The notes below the pieces were generated by a model, which searched no databases, was not told where the DNA came from, and worked only from the letters and a program-made list of their open reading frames with translations. The position numbers were made by a program, and so were the translations under genes. A DNA stretch of 64,000 nucleotides from an uncultured Lachnospiraceae bacterium (GTDB lineage: Bacteria; Bacillota; Clostridia; Lachnospirales; Lachnospiraceae), in NCBI GenBank assembly GCA_902794095.1, contig CADBFZ010000003.1, positions 248,001-312,000 of the forward strand, read 5' to 3'. Positions 37,156 to 45,135 of the stretch are shown here, piece after piece. Every line of letters begins with the position of its first letter. The first letter of the stretch is position 1.

Positions 37156-37181
37156 GAAATCGATTAAGGAAATCGATTAAG
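37156..37181. promoter_or_regulatory. Tandem 13-bp operator-like repeat before the ABC transporter
   Basis: GAAATCGATTAAG occurs twice without a gap (37156-37168 and 37169-37181). Each copy has the palindromic core AATCGATT with the central CG typical of LacI/CcpA-family operators. It is related to the palindrome at 10329-10344. Confidence 0.6.
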
Positions 37182-37216
37182 TAAAATTTTTGCTTGATTT
37201 GAGAACAAAAATTTTA
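37182..37216 (+). promoter_or_regulatory. Leader hairpin before the ABC transporter ribosome site
   Basis: TAAAATTTTTG (37182-37192) is the exact reverse complement of CAAAAATTTTA (37206-37216), 13 nt apart, ending about 5 nt before the GAAGGAAGGG ribosome site. Confidence 0.5.
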
Positions 37217-37237
37217 ACGTAGAAGGAAGGGCACGAA

Positions 37238-38143
37238 ATGAAGGATTTCCTACACAACACCTGGAAACACAGAGCACACGTGATACTGGCACTGCCTGTA
37301 TTCCTTGTTCTGTTTTTCATTATGTACGTTCCCATGACGGGTCTCGTACTTGCATTTAAGAACTTTGATGTTACGAAGGGAATCTACGGAAGCCCTTGGT
37401 GCGGACTTGATAACTTCAAGTTCCTCATTGCGTCTAAGAACATTTTCATCACAATGACCAGAAACACCCTTATGTACTACGTGATCTTCACTGCACTCGG
37501 AACATTCCTGAATGTTACCCTCGCAGTTGCGATCGATCAGTGTATCTTCAAGAAGACGACCAAGGCGATGCAGACTCTTATGATCATCCCCGTCTTCATT
37601 TCTTATGCAGCTGTTCAGTTCATCGTCTACGCTTTCATCAGCAAGGACACCGGACTTATCAACGGCGCACTCGGAACAGGCACCAGCTTTTACACACAGG
37701 CTAAGTATTGGCCCGCTATCGTAACCATTACCAAGATCTGGAAAGATACCGGATACGGATCGGTTCTTTACATGTCAGTTCTTGCAGGTATCGATACCGA
37801 GCTTTATGAAGCAGCAGAGATTGACGGCGCTAACAGATGGAAAAAGATCTGGCACATCACTCTTCCCAGTCTTATCCCCATGATCACCGTTATGCTCCTT
37901 CTTTCCGTAGGTAACGTAATGAGATCCGATACCGGTCTTTTCTACCAGGTAACCAGAGACTCCGGTCAGCTCTACTCAACCACACAGGTTATCGACTCCT
38001 ACGTACTGCATGCGATATTCAAGAATTCAAACTTCGGATTTACGGCAGCTACTTCCTTCTTCCAGTCAGTCGTCGGTTTGCTCCTGATGCTCTTTGCAAA
38101 CTGGATGGTTAAGAAGATAGAGCCTGAGAACGCTTTATTCTAA
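37238..38143 (+). CDS. Sugar ABC transporter permease, LplB-like
   Basis: 301 residues with six expected membrane helices; the first is VILALPVFLVLFFIMYVPMT (about residues 15-34). The cytoplasmic EAA loop that docks the ATPase reads YEAAEIDGANRWKKIWHITL, then PSLIPMI (about residues 188-214), as in MalF-type carbohydrate permeases (Pfam BPD_transp_1). First gene of a three-gene operon with a second permease (13 nt later) and a binding protein. No ATPase is encoded here; a shared ATPase such as the UgpC at the window start is the likely motor. The substrate is probably an oligosaccharide. Confidence 0.92.
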   Translation: MKDFLHNTWKHRAHVILALPVFLVLFFIMYVPMTGLVLAFKNFDVTKGIYGSPWCGLDNFKFLIASKNIFITMTRNTLMYYVIFTALGTFLNVTLAVAIDQCIFKKTTKAMQTLMIIPVFISYAAVQFIVYAFISKDTGLINGALGTGTSFYTQAKYWPAIVTITKIWKDTGYGSVLYMSVLAGIDTELYEAAEIDGANRWKKIWHITLPSLIPMITVMLLLSVGNVMRSDTGLFYQVTRDSGQLYSTTQVIDSYVLHAIFKNSNFGFTAATSFFQSVVGLLLMLFANWMVKKIEPENALF

Positions 38144-38156
38144 GGAGGTTAAGGAA

Positions 38157-39086
38157 ATGGCGCGTATTAAAAAGAATGCCGATCTGGCACCTTCAAAAAA
38201 AGAAAAAATGAGTGGGGGACAGATTATCCTGCTTATCTGCCTGATAATCTTCACGATCTTCTGTTTTGCCCCCGTACTGCTGGTATTCATCTCAGCGTTC
38301 ACCGATGAGATCTATATCACACAGCATGGATTCTCCTTCTTCCCTGAGAAGTGGTCCATGTCAGGTATGAATGCCGTACTTAAATACGGAAAGCAGCTGT
38401 TCACCTCATATGCGGTTACCATTTTCGTAACAGTAGTCGGAACTCTCCTCGGACTTCTCATTATGAGTATGTACGCATATGCAATGAGCAGAAAGGACTT
38501 CAGACTTTCCAAGTTCCTGGCAATCTTCCTGCTTATCCCCATGCTCTTCAACGGAGGGCAGCTTTCCGGATACATCGTGTTCACTTCACTGTATCACCTT
38601 AAGGACAGTCTGCTTCTCCTGATCCTTCCGCTCTGTGTTTCCACGATGAACGTAATCATCTTGAGAACATACATCGTAAACAGCATTCCTTCCGAGCTGA
38701 TGGAAGCTGCCAAGATTGACGGAGCAGGAGAATACAGAACCTTCTTCCAGATTACATTGCCTCTTCTTAAGCCTTCACTTGCAGCTGTCGGCTTCATGAT
38801 GGCAACCGCTTACTGGAACGATTGGCAGAACGCACTCCTTTATATTGATACCAACAGCAAGAAGCCTCTGCAGCTCCTTCTCGTAAACATTCAGAAGAGC
38901 ATTCAGTTCCTTCTTAACAACAACAACGTTCCTGCATCCGCAAGAGCGGCAATGGGAGGAGCTATCCCCCAGAACTCAGCAACCATGGCAACGGTTATCG
39001 TAGTTATCGGACCTATCATGGTAGCATATCCCTTCTTCCAGAAGTACTTCATTAAGGGTCTTACCGTAGGATCGGTTAAGGGATGA
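38157..39086 (+). CDS. Sugar ABC transporter permease, LplC/MalG-like
   Basis: 309 residues. A charged cytoplasmic N-terminus of about 22 residues precedes six membrane helices, the first being IILLICLIIFTIFCFAPVLL. The EAA loop is MEAAKIDGAGEYRTFFQITL, then PLLKPSLA (about residues 181-208). The C-terminus YPFFQKYFIKGLTVGSVKG is the standard MalG/LplC ending that contacts the nucleotide-binding subunit. It pairs with the upstream permease to form the channel. TAAGGAGG precedes the start. Confidence 0.93.
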   Translation: MARIKKNADLAPSKKEKMSGGQIILLICLIIFTIFCFAPVLLVFISAFTDEIYITQHGFSFFPEKWSMSGMNAVLKYGKQLFTSYAVTIFVTVVGTLLGLLIMSMYAYAMSRKDFRLSKFLAIFLLIPMLFNGGQLSGYIVFTSLYHLKDSLLLLILPLCVSTMNVIILRTYIVNSIPSELMEAAKIDGAGEYRTFFQITLPLLKPSLAAVGFMMATAYWNDWQNALLYIDTNSKKPLQLLLVNIQKSIQFLLNNNNVPASARAAMGGAIPQNSATMATVIVVIGPIMVAYPFFQKYFIKGLTVGSVKG

Positions 39087-39164
39087 TTTCAATATGATAT
39101 TCGTGTATGGACATTGTGCCCATGCTTATGAATATAGATAACCATTTTTTAGGGAGGTTAAGTT

Positions 39165-40679
39165 ATGAAAAAGTTCAACAAAGTTGCAGCGCTTGCGCTC
39201 GCAGCAGTGATGGGACTTTCCGCTACCGCTTGTACAAGTGGAAATGGAAACACCCCTTCACAGGGCGGCACCGAAAATGAGGGTGGCAACACCACCGTAT
39301 CAGAGAGCGGCGCAGTCGTTATCGACGTCTACAGACGTACATTTAACCTTGGTGCAGTTGATGATGCACAGGTTAAGAAGGTAGAGGATGCTATCAACGC
39401 ATACATCGCTGATAAGATCAACGTTCAGATCGTGCTTCACGATATCGCATCCGAGTATGAGGACAAGGCTAACCTTGCACTCAACAACGGAGAGATCGAT
39501 CTCCTTTGGACCGCTTCCTGGGAGAGCACCATCGGAACCAAGGATCTCTATGCTTCAAACGCAGTATATGACATCACCGATCTTCTTCCCGGATCAGCTC
39601 TTTATGATTCAATGGATGCTAACACTTGGGAAGCTTCCAAGTACGGCGGAAGAAACTACTTCATCCCTGTTTACAAGGATAATGTAGAAGGCTATGACTT
39701 CATGTTCCGTAAGGAGCTTGTTGACAAGTACGGATGGGACACCACTTCAGTTAAGACTCTTGCAGATCTCGAGCCCATGCTCGCTGACGCTGCTGCAGAA
39801 GGACTTAAGTATCCCTTCCTTACCCAGAGAACCGCTATGTTCTACAGATGGTACATCGATTCATTCGATTTCTTCACCGGCGACGCTACTTCAAACTTCA
39901 TCGCTGTTGACAGAAAGACCAACGAAGTTGTAGATACCATTCTCACTCCCGAGTACGAAGAGTTCGTAACTCTTATGTGCAAGTGGGCTGAGGAAGGCTA
40001 CATCTCCGAGGATGATGTAACCAAGACCACCGACGATACCACTACCCAGACTCAGGATTGGGCTATTTCTTGGTGGACCGACCTTCCCAACAACGGTGAG
40101 GCAAACGGAAGATACGGACAGGAAGTTGTTATGCAGCCTGCTTCCAGCAGATATATGCACACCGACTCCATGCTTGGTTCTTGCTTCTGCGTATCTGCTA
40201 CCTGCACCCCTGAAGAAGCTCAGGCTTGTGTAGATTTCCTTGGACTTCTTTTCACTGACAGCAAGCTTGCTGACATCTATACTTACGGTATTGAAGGCGA
40301 AGACTTCAACTACAACGCTGACGGCTATGTAGAGAAGATCCCTGATGCTAAGTACAACCACTCAATGTGGGAGTCTGCAAACGCTACCGTAGTTACCTGT
40401 GAGAAGGACAGCCCTTACACCGCTCAGATGTACATCGACTTCAACTCTTCAGCTCTTATCTCCTGCGCTAACGGCTTCCAGTTCGATAAGACTCCCGTTG
40501 AAGCTCAGTACACTGCTTGCCAGACTGTATTCGAGACCTACGGATTCGCACTTGAGAACGGCGGATATGCATCTGCAGATGTTCCCGCTGTACTTGAGGA
40601 GTATCAGGCTGCTCTTGACGAGGCAGGATATCAGGATGTCCTTGCTGAGGCTCAGCGCCAGTACAACGAGTGGAAATAA
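39165..40679 (+). CDS. Sugar ABC transporter substrate-binding lipoprotein
   Basis: 504 residues. The signal peptide MKKFNKVAALALAAVMGLSA ends in the lipobox ATAC, so the cysteine at about residue 23 would be lipidated and the protein tethered to the outer face of the membrane. A Gly/Asn/Thr-rich linker (about 24-48) precedes the two-lobed binding domain. The size and the LplA/YtcQ-like layout fit large binding proteins for oligosaccharides. GGGAGG precedes the ATG. Third gene after two permeases. The sugar cannot be read from sequence; beta-glucan fragments would fit the rest of the window (inference). Confidence 0.9.
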   Translation: MKKFNKVAALALAAVMGLSATACTSGNGNTPSQGGTENEGGNTTVSESGAVVIDVYRRTFNLGAVDDAQVKKVEDAINAYIADKINVQIVLHDIASEYEDKANLALNNGEIDLLWTASWESTIGTKDLYASNAVYDITDLLPGSALYDSMDANTWEASKYGGRNYFIPVYKDNVEGYDFMFRKELVDKYGWDTTSVKTLADLEPMLADAAAEGLKYPFLTQRTAMFYRWYIDSFDFFTGDATSNFIAVDRKTNEVVDTILTPEYEEFVTLMCKWAEEGYISEDDVTKTTDDTTTQTQDWAISWWTDLPNNGEANGRYGQEVVMQPASSRYMHTDSMLGSCFCVSATCTPEEAQACVDFLGLLFTDSKLADIYTYGIEGEDFNYNADGYVEKIPDAKYNHSMWESANATVVTCEKDSPYTAQMYIDFNSSALISCANGFQFDKTPVEAQYTACQTVFETYGFALENGGYASADVPAVLEEYQAALDEAGYQDVLAEAQRQYNEWK

Positions 40680-40702
40680 TTAGAAGCTCGTAAAACAGCT
40701 TA

Positions 40703-40732
40703 AAAAGCGGTCGCTTCGGCGGCCGCTTTTTT
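40703..40732 (+). terminator. Terminator of the sugar ABC operon
   Basis: AAAAGCGGTCGC (40703-40714), TTCG loop, GCGGCCGCTTTT (40719-40730, one G-U pair), then T residues. Confidence 0.95.
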
Positions 40733-40762
40733 CATATTTTCTGTGCAGTAGCAGTACTGTTG

Positions 40763-40771
40763 TGATAAAAT
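40763..40771 (+). promoter_or_regulatory. Extended -10 promoter before the EAL gene
   Basis: TGATAAAAT (TG-N-TAAAAT) about 45 nt before the start codon; no convincing -35 box. Confidence 0.4.
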
Positions 40772-40815
40772 AAAATGGTCTGAAATACTACATTAATCGG
40801 TCCGGGGGGTTGGAC

Positions 40816-42891
40816 ATGATAGAAGACAAGTATTTAACAGTCCACGACTATCTCAAACAAATAATGAGCGTCCCCTCGCTTGAAAAGCTCGAGGAGATAA
40901 CTGCCCGCTACAGGGAAGAACTCGGTGAGTTGGATCATGCCGAGAAAGTTCTGTGGGAGGACAGTGTTATCTTAGGTAAAGAGCTTGTCTATCTCAAGAC
41001 GGGAGCCGATGATGAGATGGGCAGAGGTCTTCTTGCAACCTTAAATGAGACCGAACTCGAGGAACTGAAAGAAGCAGACAGGATCATAGACGACAATCTC
41101 TTCGGATATCATTTCCAGCCGATCGTCAGTGTCACTACCGGAGAGATTTTTTCTTACGAAGCTCTTATGCGCCCCAGAAGCGATATTCTGGATAGTCCCC
41201 TTCAGATCTTAAAATATGCAAAACTCAGAAACAGGCTCAACGATATCGAGAGAGCTACTTTTTTGAATGTCTTAAAGATCGTCGATCATAAATCGAAGTT
41301 CTTCCATGGCAAGAGAGTTTTCATCAACAGTATTCCCAAGACCAGATTCAATGAAGAAGATCAGGGAAGTGTCAATGAGCTTTTGATGAGACATAACCGT
41401 ACGGTAGTTGTTGAGCTCACGGAAAGAGCCGAGCTTGATGATAAAGAATTTGCCGAGTTCAAAGAGCGCTACCGCACCTTGAATGTCCAGACTGCAATCG
41501 ATGATTACGGTTCGGGCTATTCCAATGTGCAGAACCTTTTAAGGTACATGCCCAACTACGTTAAAATAGACCGCTCACTCTTAAGCGGAATGCAGGATGA
41601 TCCAAAGAAGAGACATTTCGTAAGAGAGATAATAGAGTTCTGTCACAGTAACGGTATTCTGGCTCTTGCAGAGGGCGTTGAGACAAGTGAGGAACTCAGA
41701 AGCGTTATTCTCCTGGGAGCAGATCTGATACAGGGTTATTACACAGCAAGACCCGCTGCGGAGCCTGTGGCAGATATCCCTTTTGAGATAAGACAAGAGA
41801 TCAAAAATTACTGTCACGAAAGGCAGGAAGGCGAAGCATCCCAGATCTATACCGCAGACAGCGGCGAACATATCGAGCTGGATCGCCTTGTTAAGAATGG
41901 AACGGTAAGTATTCTCATCGGAAGTGACGGAGATTATTTCATAAGCGGAACTCCGGGACTGGAAGCTGAGATAACCATAGAAATAGCCGATAAAGTAAAA
42001 GCGGAAGTTACATTAGAGAATGTAAGACTTCTTAATAAGAAGAAACTACCCTGCATAGATATCGGAAAGGGATGTGAGATCGCGCTTATTGTTAAAGGCG
42101 ATAACAGACTGAATCTCGGCGGTATCTGTGTTCCCGAAGGAACCGGCTTTATTCTGAAAGGTGACGGTAACCTCGGAATAGTTCTCGACTCCGATGAATA
42201 TTTCGGAATCGGAAACGGAATAAATGCAGGTCACGGAAATCTTGTATTTGAACAGTCCGGACAGCTTAAGATCGAATCAAACGGTAAGATAGGAGTGTGC
42301 ATCGGATCCGGTTTCGGCGGTGGCATCAACATCGCAGGAGGCCAATACGTACTTGATCTTAACGGAGACAGAGCTCTCGGAATAGGTTCACTTTACAGGG
42401 ACTGTGTAATTACCATAGATAATTCAGATATAACAACTGAGCTCAATACCATTAAGAGTGTTGCAATCGGATCCATCGGAGCAAACAGTGATATCACCAT
42501 CTCCAATACATCCGTTAAACTCTATATCAGCGGAAAAGAAGCCGTAGCGATAGGAACCATGTCCGGTGAGAGATGTGATGTATATGTTCACGATGCCAGC
42601 GTCATAATGAACATTCATAATGACAGATGCTCCGGAGTTGCTGCACTTGACGGAATGACCAATCTTAAATATGAAAGAGGCGGTCTGAGAGTGTTTGCAA
42701 AGGGAGAAAACGTACTTCCTTTCGGTGGATTTACCGGTGATACCGATATCTCATTCAGAGATTCCGATATAACTGCTAAGATCATGACGGCGGTCAAATT
42801 CGAAGAGTGCCTGCCTCGTGAGAGAGTTTCGGTAACTCACGGAAGAGTAAGGATCGTTCTGAACGGATACGAGTATGATCTGACAGAATAA
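40816..42891 (+). CDS. EAL-domain c-di-GMP phosphodiesterase fused to a beta-helix-like C-terminal domain
   Basis: 691 residues from the ATG at 40816, six bases after GGGGGG; a TTG at 40810 is in frame. Residues 1-90 are helical. The EAL domain (about 95-335) keeps the expected active-site residues: E115 in YEALMRP, N171, E203, D229/D230 in DDYGSGYSN, K250, E286 in AEGVET and Q306, so it should hydrolyse cyclic di-GMP. Residues about 340-691 are glycine-rich repeats (GIGNGINAGHGNLVFEQSG, CIGSGFGGGINIAGGQYVLD, ALGIGSLY) resembling a right-handed beta-helix. No signal peptide or membrane helix. A cytosolic beta-helix on an EAL domain is unusual. Single-gene unit with its own terminator. Confidence 0.88.
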   Translation: MIEDKYLTVHDYLKQIMSVPSLEKLEEITARYREELGELDHAEKVLWEDSVILGKELVYLKTGADDEMGRGLLATLNETELEELKEADRIIDDNLFGYHFQPIVSVTTGEIFSYEALMRPRSDILDSPLQILKYAKLRNRLNDIERATFLNVLKIVDHKSKFFHGKRVFINSIPKTRFNEEDQGSVNELLMRHNRTVVVELTERAELDDKEFAEFKERYRTLNVQTAIDDYGSGYSNVQNLLRYMPNYVKIDRSLLSGMQDDPKKRHFVREIIEFCHSNGILALAEGVETSEELRSVILLGADLIQGYYTARPAAEPVADIPFEIRQEIKNYCHERQEGEASQIYTADSGEHIELDRLVKNGTVSILIGSDGDYFISGTPGLEAEITIEIADKVKAEVTLENVRLLNKKKLPCIDIGKGCEIALIVKGDNRLNLGGICVPEGTGFILKGDGNLGIVLDSDEYFGIGNGINAGHGNLVFEQSGQLKIESNGKIGVCIGSGFGGGINIAGGQYVLDLNGDRALGIGSLYRDCVITIDNSDITTELNTIKSVAIGSIGANSDITISNTSVKLYISGKEAVAIGTMSGERCDVYVHDASVIMNIHNDRCSGVAALDGMTNLKYERGGLRVFAKGENVLPFGGFTGDTDISFRDSDITAKIMTAVKFEECLPRERVSVTHGRVRIVLNGYEYDLTE

Positions 42892-42903
42892 AGAACTAAA
42901 TAG

Positions 42904-42934
42904 ATACCCCGCATAAAAATGCGGGGTATTTTTA
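42904..42934 (+). terminator. Terminator after the EAL gene
   Basis: ATACCCCGCAT (42904-42914), AAAA loop, ATGCGGGGTAT (42919-42929), then TTTTT. Confidence 0.95.
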
Positions 42935-42958
42935 TGCACTATTTTAGGGTTTCACTAA

Positions 42959-42987
42959 TTTACACTAACGCTTTAAAGTGATAAACT
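42959..42987 (+). promoter_or_regulatory. Promoter of the symporter-thioesterase genes
   Basis: TTTACA (42959-42964), 17-bp spacer, TAAACT (42982-42987), 35 nt before the symporter start. Confidence 0.6.
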
Positions 42988-43021
42988 ATTCGACGGTAAC
43001 ATCTTTTTACGGAGGTCGTAT

Positions 43022-44557
43022 ATGCTTATCAAAATTTTAATGCTGCTGTTGTTTTTCTCGGTCATGCTCGGTGTAGGTTTCTATTGCCGTAAAAATGCGA
43101 CCGATGTAGGCGGGTTCGTTCTCGGCGGAAGAAACGTAGGTCCCTGGCTTACCGCTTTCGCATACGGAACCAGTTATTTCTCCGCAGTTATTTTCGTAGG
43201 ATATGCCGGACAGTTCGGATGGAAGTACGGAATCGCATCTACCTGGATAGGAATAGGTAATGCACTTGTAGGTTCCATGCTTGCATGGAGAGTTCTCGGA
43301 AGAAGAACCAGGATCATGTCCCAGCATCTTAATTCCGCTACCATGCCTGAGTTCTTCGGTGAGAGATTCGGTTCAAAGGGATTAAAGATCTCTGCTTCTT
43401 TTATAGTATTTATCTTCATGATCCCTTATACCGCATCACTTTATAACGGACTTTCACGACTCTTCGGAATGGCCTTTGATATCGACTACACAGTATGCAT
43501 TATCGTAATGGCTATTCTTACAGGCGTATACGTAATCGCAGGCGGTTACATGGCAACCGCGATCAATGACTTCATTCAGGGAATCATAATGCTCTTCGGA
43601 ATCGTAGCAGTAATCCTTGCTGTTCTTAATTCCAAGGGAGGATTCCTTGCAGCTCTTGATCAGCTTGCCAAGGTTAGCGATGAGACCGTAAGCACCACAC
43701 CCGGTGTTTTCAATTCATTTTTCGGACCCGATCCCATCAATCTTATCGGTGTCGTAATCCTTACATCACTGGGAACATGGGGACTTCCTCAGATGGTTCA
43801 GAAATTCTATGCCATTAAGTCAGAGCAGTCCATCACCAAGGGAACCATCATCTCCACTCTTTTTGCGGGAGTTGTTGCCGGCGGATGTTATTTCCTCGGA
43901 GGTTTCGGAAGACTTTTCTCAGACTCTGTTGATGTCGCTACAGAAGGTTATGATGCTATCATCCCTGCGATGCTCAGAAACCTCAGTCCCGCACTTATCG
44001 GACTTGTTGTCATCCTGGTTCTTTCCGCATCAATGTCCACACTTTCATCACTTGTTATGACATCAAGCTCAACCCTCACAATCGACTTTATCAAGGGTAA
44101 TATAATTAAGAAGATGGATGATAAGAAGCAGGTTCTTTGGATCAGAGCACTGATCGTAGTATTCATTATCATTTCAGTAATTCTTGCGATCATCCAGTAT
44201 AAGAGCAACGTTACATTCATCGCTCAGCTCATGGGTGTTTCATGGGGTGCTATGGCGGGTGCATTCCTTGCTCCTTTCCTCTATGGATTATATTGGAAGA
44301 GAACGACCAAGGCAGGATGCATGGCAAGCTTCATCTTCGGCGCGGGCCTTATGATCTGCAACATGCTCTTCAGAGATGCATTCCCCGTACTTCTTAAGTC
44401 CCCCATCAATGCCGGTGCTCTAGCAATGATCGCAGGACTTATCATCGTACCCGTTGTATCACTTATTACCAAGAAACCCGATCAGAAGGAAATCGATAAG
44501 ATCTTCAGCTGCTACGACAAGAAGAATCAGGTTCCCGTAACCCAGTCACTGGAGTAA
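43022..44557 (+). CDS. Sodium:solute symporter (SSS family)
   Basis: 511 residues with about 13 membrane helices. The N-terminus IKILMLLLFFSVMLGVGFYC runs into NATDVGGFVLGGRNVGPWLT, the family's typical first-helix and loop sequence. AFAYGTSYFSAVIFVGYAGQ (helix 2) and SASMSTLSSLVMTSSSTLTIDF (the latter shortened: SASMSTLSSLVMTSS, about residue 340) are the conserved Na+-site regions. It imports a small solute with sodium; the substrate is not readable (relatives carry proline, pantothenate, carboxylates or sugars). A hotdog thioesterase starts 4 nt after it, hinting at a carboxylic acid activated as a CoA ester (weak inference). Confidence 0.9.
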   Translation: MLIKILMLLLFFSVMLGVGFYCRKNATDVGGFVLGGRNVGPWLTAFAYGTSYFSAVIFVGYAGQFGWKYGIASTWIGIGNALVGSMLAWRVLGRRTRIMSQHLNSATMPEFFGERFGSKGLKISASFIVFIFMIPYTASLYNGLSRLFGMAFDIDYTVCIIVMAILTGVYVIAGGYMATAINDFIQGIIMLFGIVAVILAVLNSKGGFLAALDQLAKVSDETVSTTPGVFNSFFGPDPINLIGVVILTSLGTWGLPQMVQKFYAIKSEQSITKGTIISTLFAGVVAGGCYFLGGFGRLFSDSVDVATEGYDAIIPAMLRNLSPALIGLVVILVLSASMSTLSSLVMTSSSTLTIDFIKGNIIKKMDDKKQVLWIRALIVVFIIISVILAIIQYKSNVTFIAQLMGVSWGAMAGAFLAPFLYGLYWKRTTKAGCMASFIFGAGLMICNMLFRDAFPVLLKSPINAGALAMIAGLIIVPVVSLITKKPDQKEIDKIFSCYDKKNQVPVTQSLE

Positions 44558-44561
44558 TAAC

Positions 44562-44960
44562 ATGTCTACATTTTCATCAGTTCAGGAAGCAGAAGAATAT
44601 TTTAAAAACGATAAATTTGCCTACAGCAACGGAATGAGTCTCGTTGACCTTGGTGAAGACTTCTCGGTTTGCAGGATGGATCTTGATGACAGGCATCTGA
44701 ATGCAAACGGTGGAATAATGGGTGGAGTAATCTTTACTCTGGCTGATCTTGCATTTGCCGCCCTTTCCAATAATATCCATAAGCCAACAGTGGCTCAGCA
44801 GGTAAGCATTAATTATCTGGCCGCTCCCAAGGGTAAAACTCTTATGGCAAAGGCAGATATTATTAAATCGGGACGCTCCAGCACGATCATACAGGTGGCC
44901 GTATCTGATGAGTCCGGGCAAAAAGTAGCTATATTTACAGGAACGGGATTTAAGCTTTAA
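44562..44960 (+). CDS. PaaI-type hotdog thioesterase
   Basis: 132 residues forming a single hotdog fold. The signature is HLNANGGIMGGVIFTLADLA (about residues 45-64), matching the H-N-G-GG-hFtLaD pattern of PaaI/YbgC-like acyl-CoA thioesterases in which the aspartate activates water. VAQQVSINYLAAPKGKTLMA and SSTIIQVAVSDESGQKVAIF complete the fold. It should hydrolyse an acyl- or aryl-CoA in the cytosol. It follows the symporter by 4 nt and is closed by a terminator. Confidence 0.88.
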   Translation: MSTFSSVQEAEEYFKNDKFAYSNGMSLVDLGEDFSVCRMDLDDRHLNANGGIMGGVIFTLADLAFAALSNNIHKPTVAQQVSINYLAAPKGKTLMAKADIIKSGRSSTIIQVAVSDESGQKVAIFTGTGFKL

Positions 44961-44979
44961 TACCGTAAAATACGCGCAG

Positions 44980-45025
44980 ATCCGACAAGTTTTGGGGGAT
45001 AACCCTGAAATTTGTCGGATTTTTT
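44980..45025 (+). terminator. Terminator after the thioesterase gene
   Basis: ATCCGACAA (44980-44988) pairs with TTGTCGGAT (45012-45020); an inner GGGG/CCC helix narrows the loop; TTTTT follows. Confidence 0.85.
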
Positions 45026-45135
45026 ATTTTTTTGTGACCTGACTAAAAGTACCTCCGTCATGTATGGTGTAGGGCAATAAAACCTGTAAAAAGTAACAAA
45101 ATTACTCAGATATTAAGAAAGAAGGAAATTATATT

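Noticed and set aside
37156-37181. Short CRISPR-like or tandem-repeat array
   Set aside because: Only two adjacent 13-bp copies with no spacers; better explained as paired operator sites.
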